From: Shewanella corallii
Lineage (GTDB): Bacteria; Pseudomonadota; Gammaproteobacteria; Enterobacterales; Shewanellaceae
DNA length: 64,000 nt
Reading direction: 5' to 3'
Assembly: GCF_023349125.1 (NCBI RefSeq)
Contig: NZ_JAKIKT010000001.1
Coordinates: forward strand, 868,001-932,000
The translations under genes were made by a program, and so were the position numbers. The notes beneath the pieces were generated by a model. That model made no database searches, was not told where the DNA came from, and saw only the letters and a program-made list of their open reading frames with translations. Below, one piece after another: positions 1 to 7,204 of the stretch (within the stretch, counting starts at the first letter, position 1; the number at the start of each line of letters is the position of its first letter).

Positions 1-873
1 CGCGATTGATGGCACCCAGTAGTGGACAGGCTGTTCCATCCCTTGCTTTTCAGTGCCTTCACCTATGTCTGTGCCCGTGCCATAGTTCTTGCCATAGGTG
101 ATGACCGGCCAGCCGTAGTTGTTGCCTTTGGCTATCAGGTTGAGTTCATCGCCTCCCTGAGGGCCATGCTCATGGGTCCACAGATCCCCCTGATCTGTGA
201 TGGCAATGCCCTGAATGTTTCTGTGGCCATAGCTGTAGATTTCCGGCTGTGCGCCTTTCTCCTGCCAGCTGGGGTTGCCCGGACAGGGAGCGCCATCAAA
301 TGTGAGCCTCAGCAGACTGCCGGTGTGACTGGTTAAATCCTGGCTGGAAGGACGCTCACCCCTGTCCCCCAATGTCAGCCACAGACATTGGTCCTGTACA
401 GCCAGACGACCACCAAAGTGACGTCCACCGGAATGTTTGGGGTTAGCCGAGAAGATGGTTTTCACATTCACCAGGCGGTTGCCCATCAGCTGACCTTTGG
501 CAACGGCTGTGCTGGCCTGGTTACCCCGGGTACCCTCTGAAAAAGCGATAAAGACTTCGCCGGTTTTGGCGAATTCAGGTGACACGGCTACACCAAGCAG
601 CCCGCCCTGTCCCCGTTGCCAGGCATCCGGGCCACCTTCAATATCAGTTACCTTGCCGTCGGAACCGATAAGCTTGAGCTCTCCATTGCGCTCACTGACC
701 AGCCATTGTGGACTCTCCCCGGGTAACAGAGCCATAGACCAGGGACGTTCCAACCCTTCTGCCAGCATATCGACCTGGATACTGTAGTCCTGGGATTTGA
801 TGGTTTCGGCGGCAAGTGTCTGGGTTACAGCTAAAGTGGCCAGAGTCAGGCATGTCAGAGTGCGGAGCTTCAT
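1..873 (-). CDS. PQQ-dependent sugar dehydrogenase family protein (C-terminus outside window)
   Basis: Soluble aldose/glucose dehydrogenase-like beta-propeller (GSDH family), expected to be periplasmic and to oxidise sugars with PQQ. The frame is open from ATG at 873 to the left edge of the window, giving 291 residues without a stop, so the C-terminus is missing. It begins with a signal peptide (MKLRTLTCLTLATLAVTQTLAA). Family signatures visible are RPWSMALLPG near residue 45, GQGGLLGVAVSP near 90, FGGRLAV near 155, LGDRGERP, YGHRNIQGIA near 225 and HEHGPQGGDELN near 250. It is paralogous to the complete gene at 2532-3695, read in the same direction. PQQ dependence and substrate are inferred from the family; no PQQ synthesis gene is in the window. 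Confidence 0.85.
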   Translation of the reverse strand, partial: MKLRTLTCLTLATLAVTQTLAAETIKSQDYSIQVDMLAEGLERPWSMALLPGESPQWLVSERNGELKLIGSDGKVTDIEGGPDAWQRGQGGLLGVAVSPEFAKTGEVFIAFSEGTRGNQASTAVAKGQLMGNRLVNVKTIFSANPKHSGGRHFGGRLAVQDQCLWLTLGDRGERPSSQDLTSHTGSLLRLTFDGAPCPGNPSWQEKGAQPEIYSYGHRNIQGIAITDQGDLWTHEHGPQGGDELNLIAKGNNYGWPVITYGKNYGTGTDIGEGTEKQGMEQPVHYWVPSIA

Positions 874-980
874 GGTGTCATCCTTGTTGCACAATCAATG
901 TGAAGATTCAGTGTACAGAATATGTACGAATTGTCCTGGCTGTAAATGTAACTAATCCCAACAAATACTTGTTAGCTCTG

Positions 981-1018
981 ACAAACAAAAAGGCCCCGCA
1001 CAGATGCAGGGCCTTTAA
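981..1018 (-). terminator. Rho-independent terminator of the permease gene
   Basis: AAAGGCCC (989-996) pairs with GGGCCTTT (1009-1016). On the minus strand the hairpin is followed by a T-rich run (TTTTTGTTTG). It lies just past the stop of the permease gene. Confidence 0.8.
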
Positions 1019-1029
1019 CGTGAAGGTTA

Positions 1030-1935
1030 TCAGAACAGCCAGGTGTAACCATAACCGGCAATGACTGCCATCAGCAGGATCACCGTAACAAAGGCGACGA
1101 TCAGGCGGGTTTTGAACAGGGACTTAAGCAAAATCACTTCCGTCAAACTGGCTCCGGCGCTGCCAATGATCAGTGCCATTACCGCCCCCAGACTCATGCC
1201 CTTGGCTGCCAGCGCTGCGCTCAATGGGATCACTGCTTCGGCGCGGATATAAAGCGGGATACCAATGACAGAGGCAACCGGAATCGCAAACGGGTTGTTC
1301 TCACCGGCATATTTGACCACCAGATCTGTTGGCATAAAGCCATAGATCATTGAGCCAATGGCAATACCCAGCAGCAGGTAAGGCAGTACCTGTTTGAAGT
1401 CTTTCCAGGTGCCGTCCCAGATTTTTTTCCAGCGACTGACTTTCGGGCCACAGCTGCAACCACAGCCGCCGGCGGCTTGTTGCTCTTCCAGCGCCTCGGT
1501 GCGGATATACTTTTCATAGCCGAGCCTTTCCAGCAGCCAACCTGCCAACAGGGATACCCCCATGGCGACGGCAAAGTAGAAGAGTGCCACCTTAACGCCG
1601 AATGTCACCACAAACAGACCTATGATGATGGGGTTCAACAGTGGGCTGGCGAACAGAAATACCATCATGGTGCCGAACCCGGCTCTGGCCTTTAACAACC
1701 CTTTCAGGAATGGGATGGTGGAGCAGGAGCAAAAGGGAGTGATGGCCCCCAGTGCTGCGGCAATAAAATAGCCCTTACCTTGTTTGGCACCCAGGATCTG
1801 CTGAATCTTCTTTGGTGGCAGATAGCTTTGCAGCACGCCCACACCATAGCTGATCAGCAGGAACAGCAGGGTCAGTTCAACCGCCAGGAAGGCAAACATA
1901 TGCAGCGCCTGCTGCAGTGACTCTGAAGTAAACAT
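1030..1935 (-). CDS. Permease, YraQ/ArsP-like (UPF0718/DUF318 family)
   Basis: A 301-residue polytopic inner-membrane protein with about eight hydrophobic segments. The family signature PFCSCSTIPF lies at residues 67-76, with the next conserved part in the segment around 96-103 (ASPLLNPI). A cytoplasmic loop carries a Cys cluster, CGCSC at 158-162. Members include the organoarsenical exporter ArsP and many uncharacterised permeases; the substrate here is unknown, but the Cys cluster and the divergent ArsR-type regulator suggest a thiophilic metal or metalloid. The start at 1935 is preceded by AAGAGAG at a good distance. A palindrome (1957-1980) ends about 20 bp upstream of the start codon, so repression by the divergent regulator is likely. 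Confidence 0.85.
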   Translation of the reverse strand: MFTSESLQQALHMFAFLAVELTLLFLLISYGVGVLQSYLPPKKIQQILGAKQGKGYFIAAALGAITPFCSCSTIPFLKGLLKARAGFGTMMVFLFASPLLNPIIIGLFVVTFGVKVALFYFAVAMGVSLLAGWLLERLGYEKYIRTEALEEQQAAGGCGCSCGPKVSRWKKIWDGTWKDFKQVLPYLLLGIAIGSMIYGFMPTDLVVKYAGENNPFAIPVASVIGIPLYIRAEAVIPLSAALAAKGMSLGAVMALIIGSAGASLTEVILLKSLFKTRLIVAFVTVILLMAVIAGYGYTWLF

Positions 1936-1956
1936 ATCGAACTCTCTTGTGAAACT

Positions 1957-1980
1957 ATATTTCTAGAATGTTCGAAATAT
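1957..1980. promoter_or_regulatory. Palindromic operator candidate, copy 1
   Basis: ATATTTC (1957-1963), a 10-nt spacer, then GAAATAT (1974-1980). The same arms and spacer length recur exactly 50 bp further on. It lies in the divergent promoter region between the permease and the ArsR-family gene. Confidence 0.65.
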
Positions 1981-2006
1981 TATTTGCGGGACTTGTGCTC
2001 GTCAAG

Positions 2007-2030
2007 ATATTTCTAATAAAATCGAAATAT
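2007..2030. promoter_or_regulatory. Palindromic operator candidate, copy 2
   Basis: ATATTTC (2007-2013), a 10-nt spacer, then GAAATAT (2024-2030). Shared with copy 1 are ATATTTCTA at the left and TCGAAATAT at the right. Two identical-arm sites in one divergent intergenic region suggest binding of two ArsR-family dimers controlling both genes. Confidence 0.65.
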
Positions 2031-2158
2031 AGATTATCGATAGGTCTGCTGGAACCTGGAAAATCTCGTCAGATCTTTCACTGTGGTTTTTGTAAAATCG
2101 ATATAGTTCAACGTGTTAATCTTATGGGGTGAGCGAGCAGCCCAATTGGAGTGGGGTG

Positions 2159-2467
2159 ATGACACAGGTAGAAGATATTGCCAAGGCGCTGAAAGAGTTG
2201 GGGCATCCAATTCGACTCAGCATTTTCAGACGTCTGGTTAGGTCTGGACATCAGGGGCTGGCCGTGGGCAACCTGCAGGAGGAGTTGGGCATTCCTGGCT
2301 CGACTTTGTCCCACCATATTGCCAGTTTGATGTCGGCGGGCTTGCTGAGCCAAAGGCGGGAAGGACGGGTGCTTTATTGTGTGCCGGAGTATGACCGGCT
2401 GAATGTGGTGCTCGACTTTCTGCAGGAGGAGTGTTGTCAGGACGAGTGCGCTCCGACTGGCGAGTGA
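2159..2467 (+). CDS. ArsR-family metal/metalloid-type transcriptional regulator
   Basis: A small winged-helix repressor of the ArsR/SmtB family, 102 residues from the chosen start. The recognition helix region is IPGSTLSHHIASLMSAGLL (45-63), followed by a wing (RREGRVLYCVP). C74 and a C-terminal cluster C92, C93 and C97 (ECCQDEC) could form a soft-metal sensor site; this is inference. ATG at 2159 is chosen because GGAG lies 7 nt upstream; a GTG at 2129 would add ten poorly conserved-looking residues. It is divergent from the permease and followed by a terminator at 2484-2516. The twin palindromes at 1957-1980 and 2007-2030 are its likely operators. Confidence 0.85.
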   Translation: MTQVEDIAKALKELGHPIRLSIFRRLVRSGHQGLAVGNLQEELGIPGSTLSHHIASLMSAGLLSQRREGRVLYCVPEYDRLNVVLDFLQEECCQDECAPTGE

Positions 2468-2483
2468 GTCGCATCCCTGAGAT

Positions 2484-2516
2484 AAAAACAGCAGGACAAT
2501 TCCTGCTGTTTTTTTA
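2484..2516. terminator. Bidirectional terminator between the ArsR gene and the sugar dehydrogenase
   Basis: AAAAACAGCAGGA (2484-2496), loop CAAT, then TCCTGCTGTTTTT with further T residues. A 13-bp stem with A-tract and T-tract on both sides serves the two convergent genes. Confidence 0.9.
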
Positions 2517-2531
2517 TTCACTGAGGGGTGA

Positions 2532-3695
2532 TTAGTTAGCGGGAGTCATTCGCAGCAGGTGGCCATTGCTTGAGTCTGTCAACAGGTAGATGGCGCCATC
2601 CTGACCCTGTGCAAGATCCCGGATCGGCCCGTAACGATTTTTCAGCAGTCGCTCCTGCTTAAACACTTCACCATCGCGCAAATCAAGACGGATTAACTTG
2701 CCAAATTTGATTGAGCCCAGAAACAGGTTGCCTTGCCATTCGGGGAAGAGTTCACCGTTATAGCGCAACAATCCCGATGGTTTAATGCTGCTCACCCAGG
2801 TAAAAACCGGTGTCAGCATACCGTCGACATTGTCCTTGGCTCCCTGAGTCACCCTGGAAGCGATACGTGTTCCCTGAGTCACCACAGGCCAGCCATAGTT
2901 GCCACCTGGGGTAATCAGATTGAGTTCATCGCCTCTGTCCCGCCCCGCTTCGTGGCTCCATACCTGACCTGAGTCATCTATGGCCAGACCCAGGACTTCT
3001 CTGTGCCCATAGCTGATAATTTCAGGCCTGGCATCGATGGATTGCTCCGCCCAATTGGGGTTGTCCGCGCAGGGGGCGCCATTAACATCTATCCGCAGTA
3101 TGCTGCCGCTGTGATTATTGGGTTGCTGGGCACTGGCTTCATCCCCTCTGTCACCGACAGATAGCCAAAGGCAGTTGCCTTCAATGGCCAGACGGCCACC
3201 AAACTGGCGGCTTCCCCGATAGGACGGCTGGCTGATAAAGATGGTTTCCATTGCTGACAACTGGTTATCGTTCAGCAGGCCCCTTGCTACCGCAGTACTG
3301 GCGGTGCCATCCTCATGTTGATGTGAGTATGAAACAAATATCTGCCTGTCTTGTTTGAAGTCAGGGGAAACGGCCAGACCCAACAGGCCGCCATCACCTC
3401 TTTGGCTAACGGGTAAAGAGATAGCCATTGGCGTGATATTGCCGCTTTGTGAGATCAGTTTGAGTCCATCCTGACGCTCGCTGACCAGCAGCTGCCAATC
3501 CTGCTCTGCCGGTGTTGGCAAAAACACCATGGCGGATGGATGACGTAATCTATCGGCAATCGACTCTACTTTGATTTTGTATTTGTTGGAGTTGAGTAGT
3601 TCAGGCTCGGCGGCGCAGGCAAAGCTCAGTGTCAACAATGATGCCATCAAAAGCATGGGGGGGAGCAGAGGAGTTGATGCGGTTTTCAATGTCAT
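2532..3695 (-). CDS. PQQ-dependent sugar dehydrogenase family protein
   Basis: A complete 387-residue paralogue of the partial gene at 1-873. A signal peptide (residues 1 to about 29, ending SFACAA) indicates export to the periplasm. Beta-propeller signatures are RHPSAMVFLP near 51, GDGGLLGLAVSP near 100, FGGRLAIEGNCLWLSVGDRGDEASAQQ near 165-192, YGHREVLGLAIDD near 230, HEAGRDRGDELNLITPGGNYGWP near 250, and PSGLLRYNGELFPEWQGNLFLGS near 307. The family oxidises aldoses or related compounds with PQQ and calcium; the exact substrate cannot be read from sequence. The permease/ArsR pair lies between the two dehydrogenase genes, and no operon link is evident because the terminator at 2484-2516 ends it. 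Confidence 0.87.
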   Translation of the reverse strand: MTLKTASTPLLPPMLLMASLLTLSFACAAEPELLNSNKYKIKVESIADRLRHPSAMVFLPTPAEQDWQLLVSERQDGLKLISQSGNITPMAISLPVSQRGDGGLLGLAVSPDFKQDRQIFVSYSHQHEDGTASTAVARGLLNDNQLSAMETIFISQPSYRGSRQFGGRLAIEGNCLWLSVGDRGDEASAQQPNNHSGSILRIDVNGAPCADNPNWAEQSIDARPEIISYGHREVLGLAIDDSGQVWSHEAGRDRGDELNLITPGGNYGWPVVTQGTRIASRVTQGAKDNVDGMLTPVFTWVSSIKPSGLLRYNGELFPEWQGNLFLGSIKFGKLIRLDLRDGEVFKQERLLKNRYGPIRDLAQGQDGAIYLLTDSSNGHLLRMTPAN

Positions 3696-3747
3696 TTCTC
3701 ATCCTGATATCGACCGGCTGAAAAAGCCTCATAGATCAACATACTCT

Positions 3748-4014
3748 TAGGGTCTGTTAACCTTTCATGGTTGAATTTTGCTCGAGATAGACGCGCTTTA
3801 ATCGCGACGCAAGGTGTGCAGCTTAGGGGCCTAAGCAAATACCTTGCAACAAAGAGTAAAGCGCTTATAGCCGAGCCCTTCGGGCAGTGTTTGTCGTCGC
3901 TTTCTACTGCATTAACGCTCATTTATGTAGAACAACTACACCACAATCGCGTTGCTTTGTATAAAACAACGACAAAAAGCTGCAAAAACCATCTTCAAAG
4001 GTCAACAGACCCTA
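3748..4014. repeat. MITE-like element, full-length copy (267 bp)
   Basis: Terminal inverted repeats TAGGGTCTGTTAACCTTT (left) and, as the reverse complement of the right end, TAGGGTCTGTTGACCTTT match at 17 of 18 positions. No transposase is encoded; short open frames inside are probably meaningless. The left 33 nt or so and the right end recur in a much shorter element at 11021-11079. No clear target-site duplication is visible. The element fills the gap between the sugar dehydrogenase and the alcohol dehydrogenase terminator. Confidence 0.8.
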
Positions 4015-4057
4015 GTCGCTTGATTATTCCTTAAATAATTACTGGTTCCCGGATAGC

Positions 4058-4083
4058 AAAAAGGGACCACTGGCCCCTTTTTA
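4058..4083 (-). terminator. Terminator of the alcohol dehydrogenase gene
   Basis: AAAAAGGG-A-CC, short loop, GG-C-CCCTTTTT. The hairpin lies 19 bp past the stop of the minus-strand gene and has T residues on both strands. Confidence 0.75.
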
Positions 4084-4101
4084 TACTGCCAATACTCAGA
4101 T

Positions 4102-5259
4102 TCAGCTCAATGCCGCCATCAGGATCTTACGGCTTTCTTCCGGAGTAATCGCCTGGTTTTCCCCCATGGCGTTCAGACCATGTTTCTCCAGCTGTGTCAT
4201 CAAGGCGGTGACTGCGTCATCTTTTGCCTGCCCCTGACGATCTTCACTGGTCAGTATTGATGCAACTCCCAGGCTATTGTAGAAGGCCTCAATGGCATCA
4301 ATGGTTTGTTCAGCCAAATTATCACTGGCTTCAAGCCCAAATACATTACGGCCCATCTGCGCCAGTTTAGCTCGCTTAAAGTCGACTTGATTGCGCAGTA
4401 ATGAGGGCTGGATGATCGCCAGAGAGCGGGCATGATTTACCCCATACAGCGCCGTCAGTTCATGGCCAATGGCGTGGGTTGCCCAGTCGTGGGCGACACC
4501 ACTGCCGATAAGGCCGTTAAGCGCCTGGTTGGCTGTGTACATCAGATTGCTACGCCACTCATTGGTGTCATGGTCTGCAAAATCATTGCCCAGTACCAGC
4601 AGGTTTTTCAACAGGGATTCGGCATAGCCGTCCTGCACCATAGTGCCCTGTGGCCAGGTCAGATACTGCTCGCAAATATGCACCCAGGCATCAACGATAC
4701 CGTTTTTCAGCTGCCATTCCGGCAGGGTTTTCATGGTATCCGGGTCCATCACAGCAAATACCGGCTGAACATAGGGAGACATAAAGCTGAGTTTGTCCTG
4801 AGTTTCCGCTTTAGTGATCACTGAGCCTGAGTTTGACTCCGAGCCCGTAGCTGGCAAGGTCAGGATGGCGCCAAGAGGAATGGCAGCAAAGATTTTGTGT
4901 TGGCCGGTGACTATGTCCCAGCCATCGCCGTCGTAGCAGGCGGCCGCGGCAATATACTTGGCGCCATCGATTACTGAGCCACCGCCCACAGCCAGAATAA
5001 AGTCAATATTTTCAGCTTTCACCAGGGCTACAGCCTTATCCAAAGTCTCCTTGGTGGGGTTGGGTTCGACACCGCCGAACTCAAGACACTGGTAACCCTG
5101 CAGGGCAGCTACAACCTGATCGTAGACGCCGTTGCGTTTGATGGAACCACCACCATAGAGCACCAGCACTTTTTGTTCAGGGGTAATAATTCGATTGATG
5201 TTGGCGATTTGGCCCTGGCCAAACAGGATATGAGTAGGGTTGTGGTAGTGAAACTGCAT
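4102..5259 (-). CDS. Iron-containing alcohol dehydrogenase, YqhD-like NADPH-dependent aldehyde reductase
   Basis: A 385-residue group III alcohol dehydrogenase, the same length class as E. coli YqhD (387). Recognisable stretches are HNPTHILFGQGQI (6-18), LEFGGVEPNPT near 60, the dinucleotide-binding GGGSVIDGAKYIAAA near 93-107, ILTLPATGSESNSG near 133, and the metal-binding GHELTALYGVNHARSLAI near 265-282. YqhD enzymes reduce short-chain aldehydes, including products of lipid peroxidation, in the cytoplasm; this role is transferred from the family. The start at 5259 has AAGGAG six bases upstream. It is a single-gene unit between a MITE-like repeat with a terminator downstream and a second MITE-like element (5271-5540) directly upstream, so its promoter probably lies at or inside that repeat. 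Confidence 0.9.
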   Translation of the reverse strand: MQFHYHNPTHILFGQGQIANINRIITPEQKVLVLYGGGSIKRNGVYDQVVAALQGYQCLEFGGVEPNPTKETLDKAVALVKAENIDFILAVGGGSVIDGAKYIAAAACYDGDGWDIVTGQHKIFAAIPLGAILTLPATGSESNSGSVITKAETQDKLSFMSPYVQPVFAVMDPDTMKTLPEWQLKNGIVDAWVHICEQYLTWPQGTMVQDGYAESLLKNLLVLGNDFADHDTNEWRSNLMYTANQALNGLIGSGVAHDWATHAIGHELTALYGVNHARSLAIIQPSLLRNQVDFKRAKLAQMGRNVFGLEASDNLAEQTIDAIEAFYNSLGVASILTSEDRQGQAKDDAVTALMTQLEKHGLNAMGENQAITPEESRKILMAALS

Positions 5260-5270
5260 CTCAGACTCCT

Positions 5271-5540
5271 TATACCAATTTCATTTAATAGTTGATCTGT
5301 TTCAGCGGGAGTTCAATGCGCTTGAGACAAGGCGAGTCGGCGAAGTCATAGTGGTTCTATGTCAAGGCGACTTAACGCAGTATCAAGCGCATTGAAACCC
5401 GCACTGCGTTAGCGTGTCAGGCATCCTGCTTCTGTGTTGCATTGCTCTTAAAGGGAGCCACCCTTAGTCAATCAATGCGCCTTGAATCAGAATCCCTGAC
5501 ACGCTCTGAATTGATCAGACTATTAATGAAGTTGGTATTA
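5271..5540. repeat. Second MITE-like element with internal palindromes (about 270 bp)
   Basis: The ends are imperfect inverted repeats: TATACCAATTTCATT at 5271-5285 and the reverse complement of AATGAAGTTGGTATTA at 5525-5540. Inside, GCGGGAGTTCAATGCGCTT pairs with AAGCGCATTGAAACCCGC about 100 bp on, and GCGTGTCAGG pairs with CCTGACACGC further right. No transposase frame is present. It starts 11 bp upstream of the alcohol dehydrogenase start codon. Confidence 0.7.
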
Positions 5541-5640
5541 TTGCTTCCGGAAGGGCTCCGGTTGACTGTTTTGGCGATTCTAAGCTGCGGTGGTGGCAGG
5601 GACAACTGCTTTATGTCCCTCGGTTTATTGAATAATCCAA

Positions 5641-7086
5641 TTAGTGCCTGCGCTGACGACTGCCATGATTGCTGCCTGAAGGGCGGGAGCGCGGAGTGCT
5701 GCGCACCGTCCTTGGGGCCTGTCTCACAGGTCGCACCTGACTGCGCTGCACGGATTGCCTTTGCATACCGGTTTGTCGCTGTGCATGGCTTTGACCTTGA
5801 GTTGTCTGTCGCTGGGGCGATTGGCGATTGACTCTCACCGACTGATTGTTATGCCTTGTTACGGCAGGGGCTGTGGCCCTTTGGCGGTCTGGGCTATTTA
5901 ACTCAGATCTGATCCTGCGCTCTGAATTAATACCTGCCTGGCGTTGCACATTGGTGCGGCGTTCTCTGTCATTAATGGAACGCTCCTTCAGTGCTGCCTT
6001 CAACTCTGTTTGATTGTTTCTTTGCCTGTTGGCATGCCTTGTCTCTGAATCGCGATTGAATCGGTTGGCAACGGGCTTGTCCTGTCGATATTGATTGGTC
6101 TGCCTGTTTCCGTCCAGTCTCTGACGGGTTCTGTGCTCCATCTCTCTGACACGGGTTTGCCTGAACTCGCGTTTTACCTGTTTATATCCCTCAGCCACCC
6201 GTACCCTGTTGTGGTGCTTGTACACCCTGTCATGGATATTGCGATTGGCATAGCGGATCCCTTTTCTGTGGTGAGGGTTATGATGCCAGCGTTTGGCACC
6301 ATAACTGGTGGCGACTCTGTGGCGGTAATGGGGCCTGTGGTGGTAGTGACCGTGTCTGTGCACCATCACATGGCGGTTATGCCAGTGAACACTGCCGAAG
6401 AAAAAGTTAAATGAGATATGGATTCCCGGACGCCAGTAAAACAGTGAGCCGGGTGAGCGATAGCTGAACCAAACCGGGTCATAGGCCCACCATACCGGCG
6501 GGTAGGCTGGCCAGCGCCAGTAGGGATAAACCACTCTTGGGTCGTAATAAGGTACATAGACTATCTGTGGTGAGTCCGACTCAATAATGATCTCCCGTTC
6601 AACCCGGGTCACAGTGACATTGTCCATCTGCTTCAGGTTGCCGGCATCATCCGCTTCCTGCCTCAGGGTTTGAACCATATCCAATACCCGACTCTCATTG
6701 GCAAGAAAGGCATCACCCAGACCTGAGGTCCAATCCAGCTCATCGCTCATACGTTCAAGCACATCGGGGAATGGCAGCAGGGCTTTGACGCTGGGATCCC
6801 AATCCTGCTTTTCTGCGCGTTCCACCAGTAACTCATTGCCCAGGTGCTTATTCTTGCTGCGCCAGCGGTCGGCTTCAATGATTTCCAGCGGGTAGGTAGA
6901 GGCGATAAGAATATGAGTCAGCAGGCTGTCAGGATAGAGAGCAACCGGTGCCAGCAGCTGGGCCAGTCTGGCTTCGCTGGGCTGTTGCTCACTGGCAAAT
7001 GCATCGGTTTTGCACATCACCAGCACTGCGGTCAGCAGCAATAGGGTCAGCAATTTATGAAAGAGTGGCGACTGTGTTTTTAACAT
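5641..7086 (-). CDS. DUF3300 domain protein with Arg/His/Gln-rich tail
   Basis: A 481-residue exported protein of unknown function. After a signal peptide (roughly residues 1-32, hydrophobic LLTLLLLTAVLVM) comes the DUF3300 region with LLAPVALYPDSLLTHILIASTYPLEI near 40-65, FPDVLERMSDELDWTSGLGDAFL near 105-130, and the aromatic repeat-like YVPYYDPRVVYPYWRWP near 180. From about residue 225 the chain becomes His-rich (HWHNRHVMVHRHGHYHHR) and then strongly basic and low in complexity (Arg, Gln, Asn, Ser) to the end. ATG at 7086 is preferred over an upstream ATG because GGGAGGG lies just before it and the signal peptide then starts properly. The tail may be disordered and bind anionic polymers or metal, which is inference. 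Confidence 0.75.
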   Translation of the reverse strand: MLKTQSPLFHKLLTLLLLTAVLVMCKTDAFASEQQPSEARLAQLLAPVALYPDSLLTHILIASTYPLEIIEADRWRSKNKHLGNELLVERAEKQDWDPSVKALLPFPDVLERMSDELDWTSGLGDAFLANESRVLDMVQTLRQEADDAGNLKQMDNVTVTRVEREIIIESDSPQIVYVPYYDPRVVYPYWRWPAYPPVWWAYDPVWFSYRSPGSLFYWRPGIHISFNFFFGSVHWHNRHVMVHRHGHYHHRPHYRHRVATSYGAKRWHHNPHHRKGIRYANRNIHDRVYKHHNRVRVAEGYKQVKREFRQTRVREMEHRTRQRLDGNRQTNQYRQDKPVANRFNRDSETRHANRQRNNQTELKAALKERSINDRERRTNVQRQAGINSERRIRSELNSPDRQRATAPAVTRHNNQSVRVNRQSPQRQTTQGQSHAQRQTGMQRQSVQRSQVRPVRQAPRTVRSTPRSRPSGSNHGSRQRRH

Positions 7087-7204
7087 GGAACCCTCCCGGC
7101 AGCATTGCGGTAAGCCAGGCTGCACAATTTTGCATCATGGTTCTCAGTCTAGGTAAGTCAAGATGAACGCAGGCTGAAGGTTTCAAAGAGGGGATATAGG
7201 GGGA

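Noticed and set aside
3771..4034. 87-codon frame inside the MITE-like element
   Set aside because: It is confined to repeat DNA and its translation resembles no transposase.
5442..5831. 129-codon plus-strand frame overlapping the DUF3300 gene end
   Set aside because: It lies half in the second MITE-like element and half antisense to the DUF3300 tail; no ribosome-binding site.
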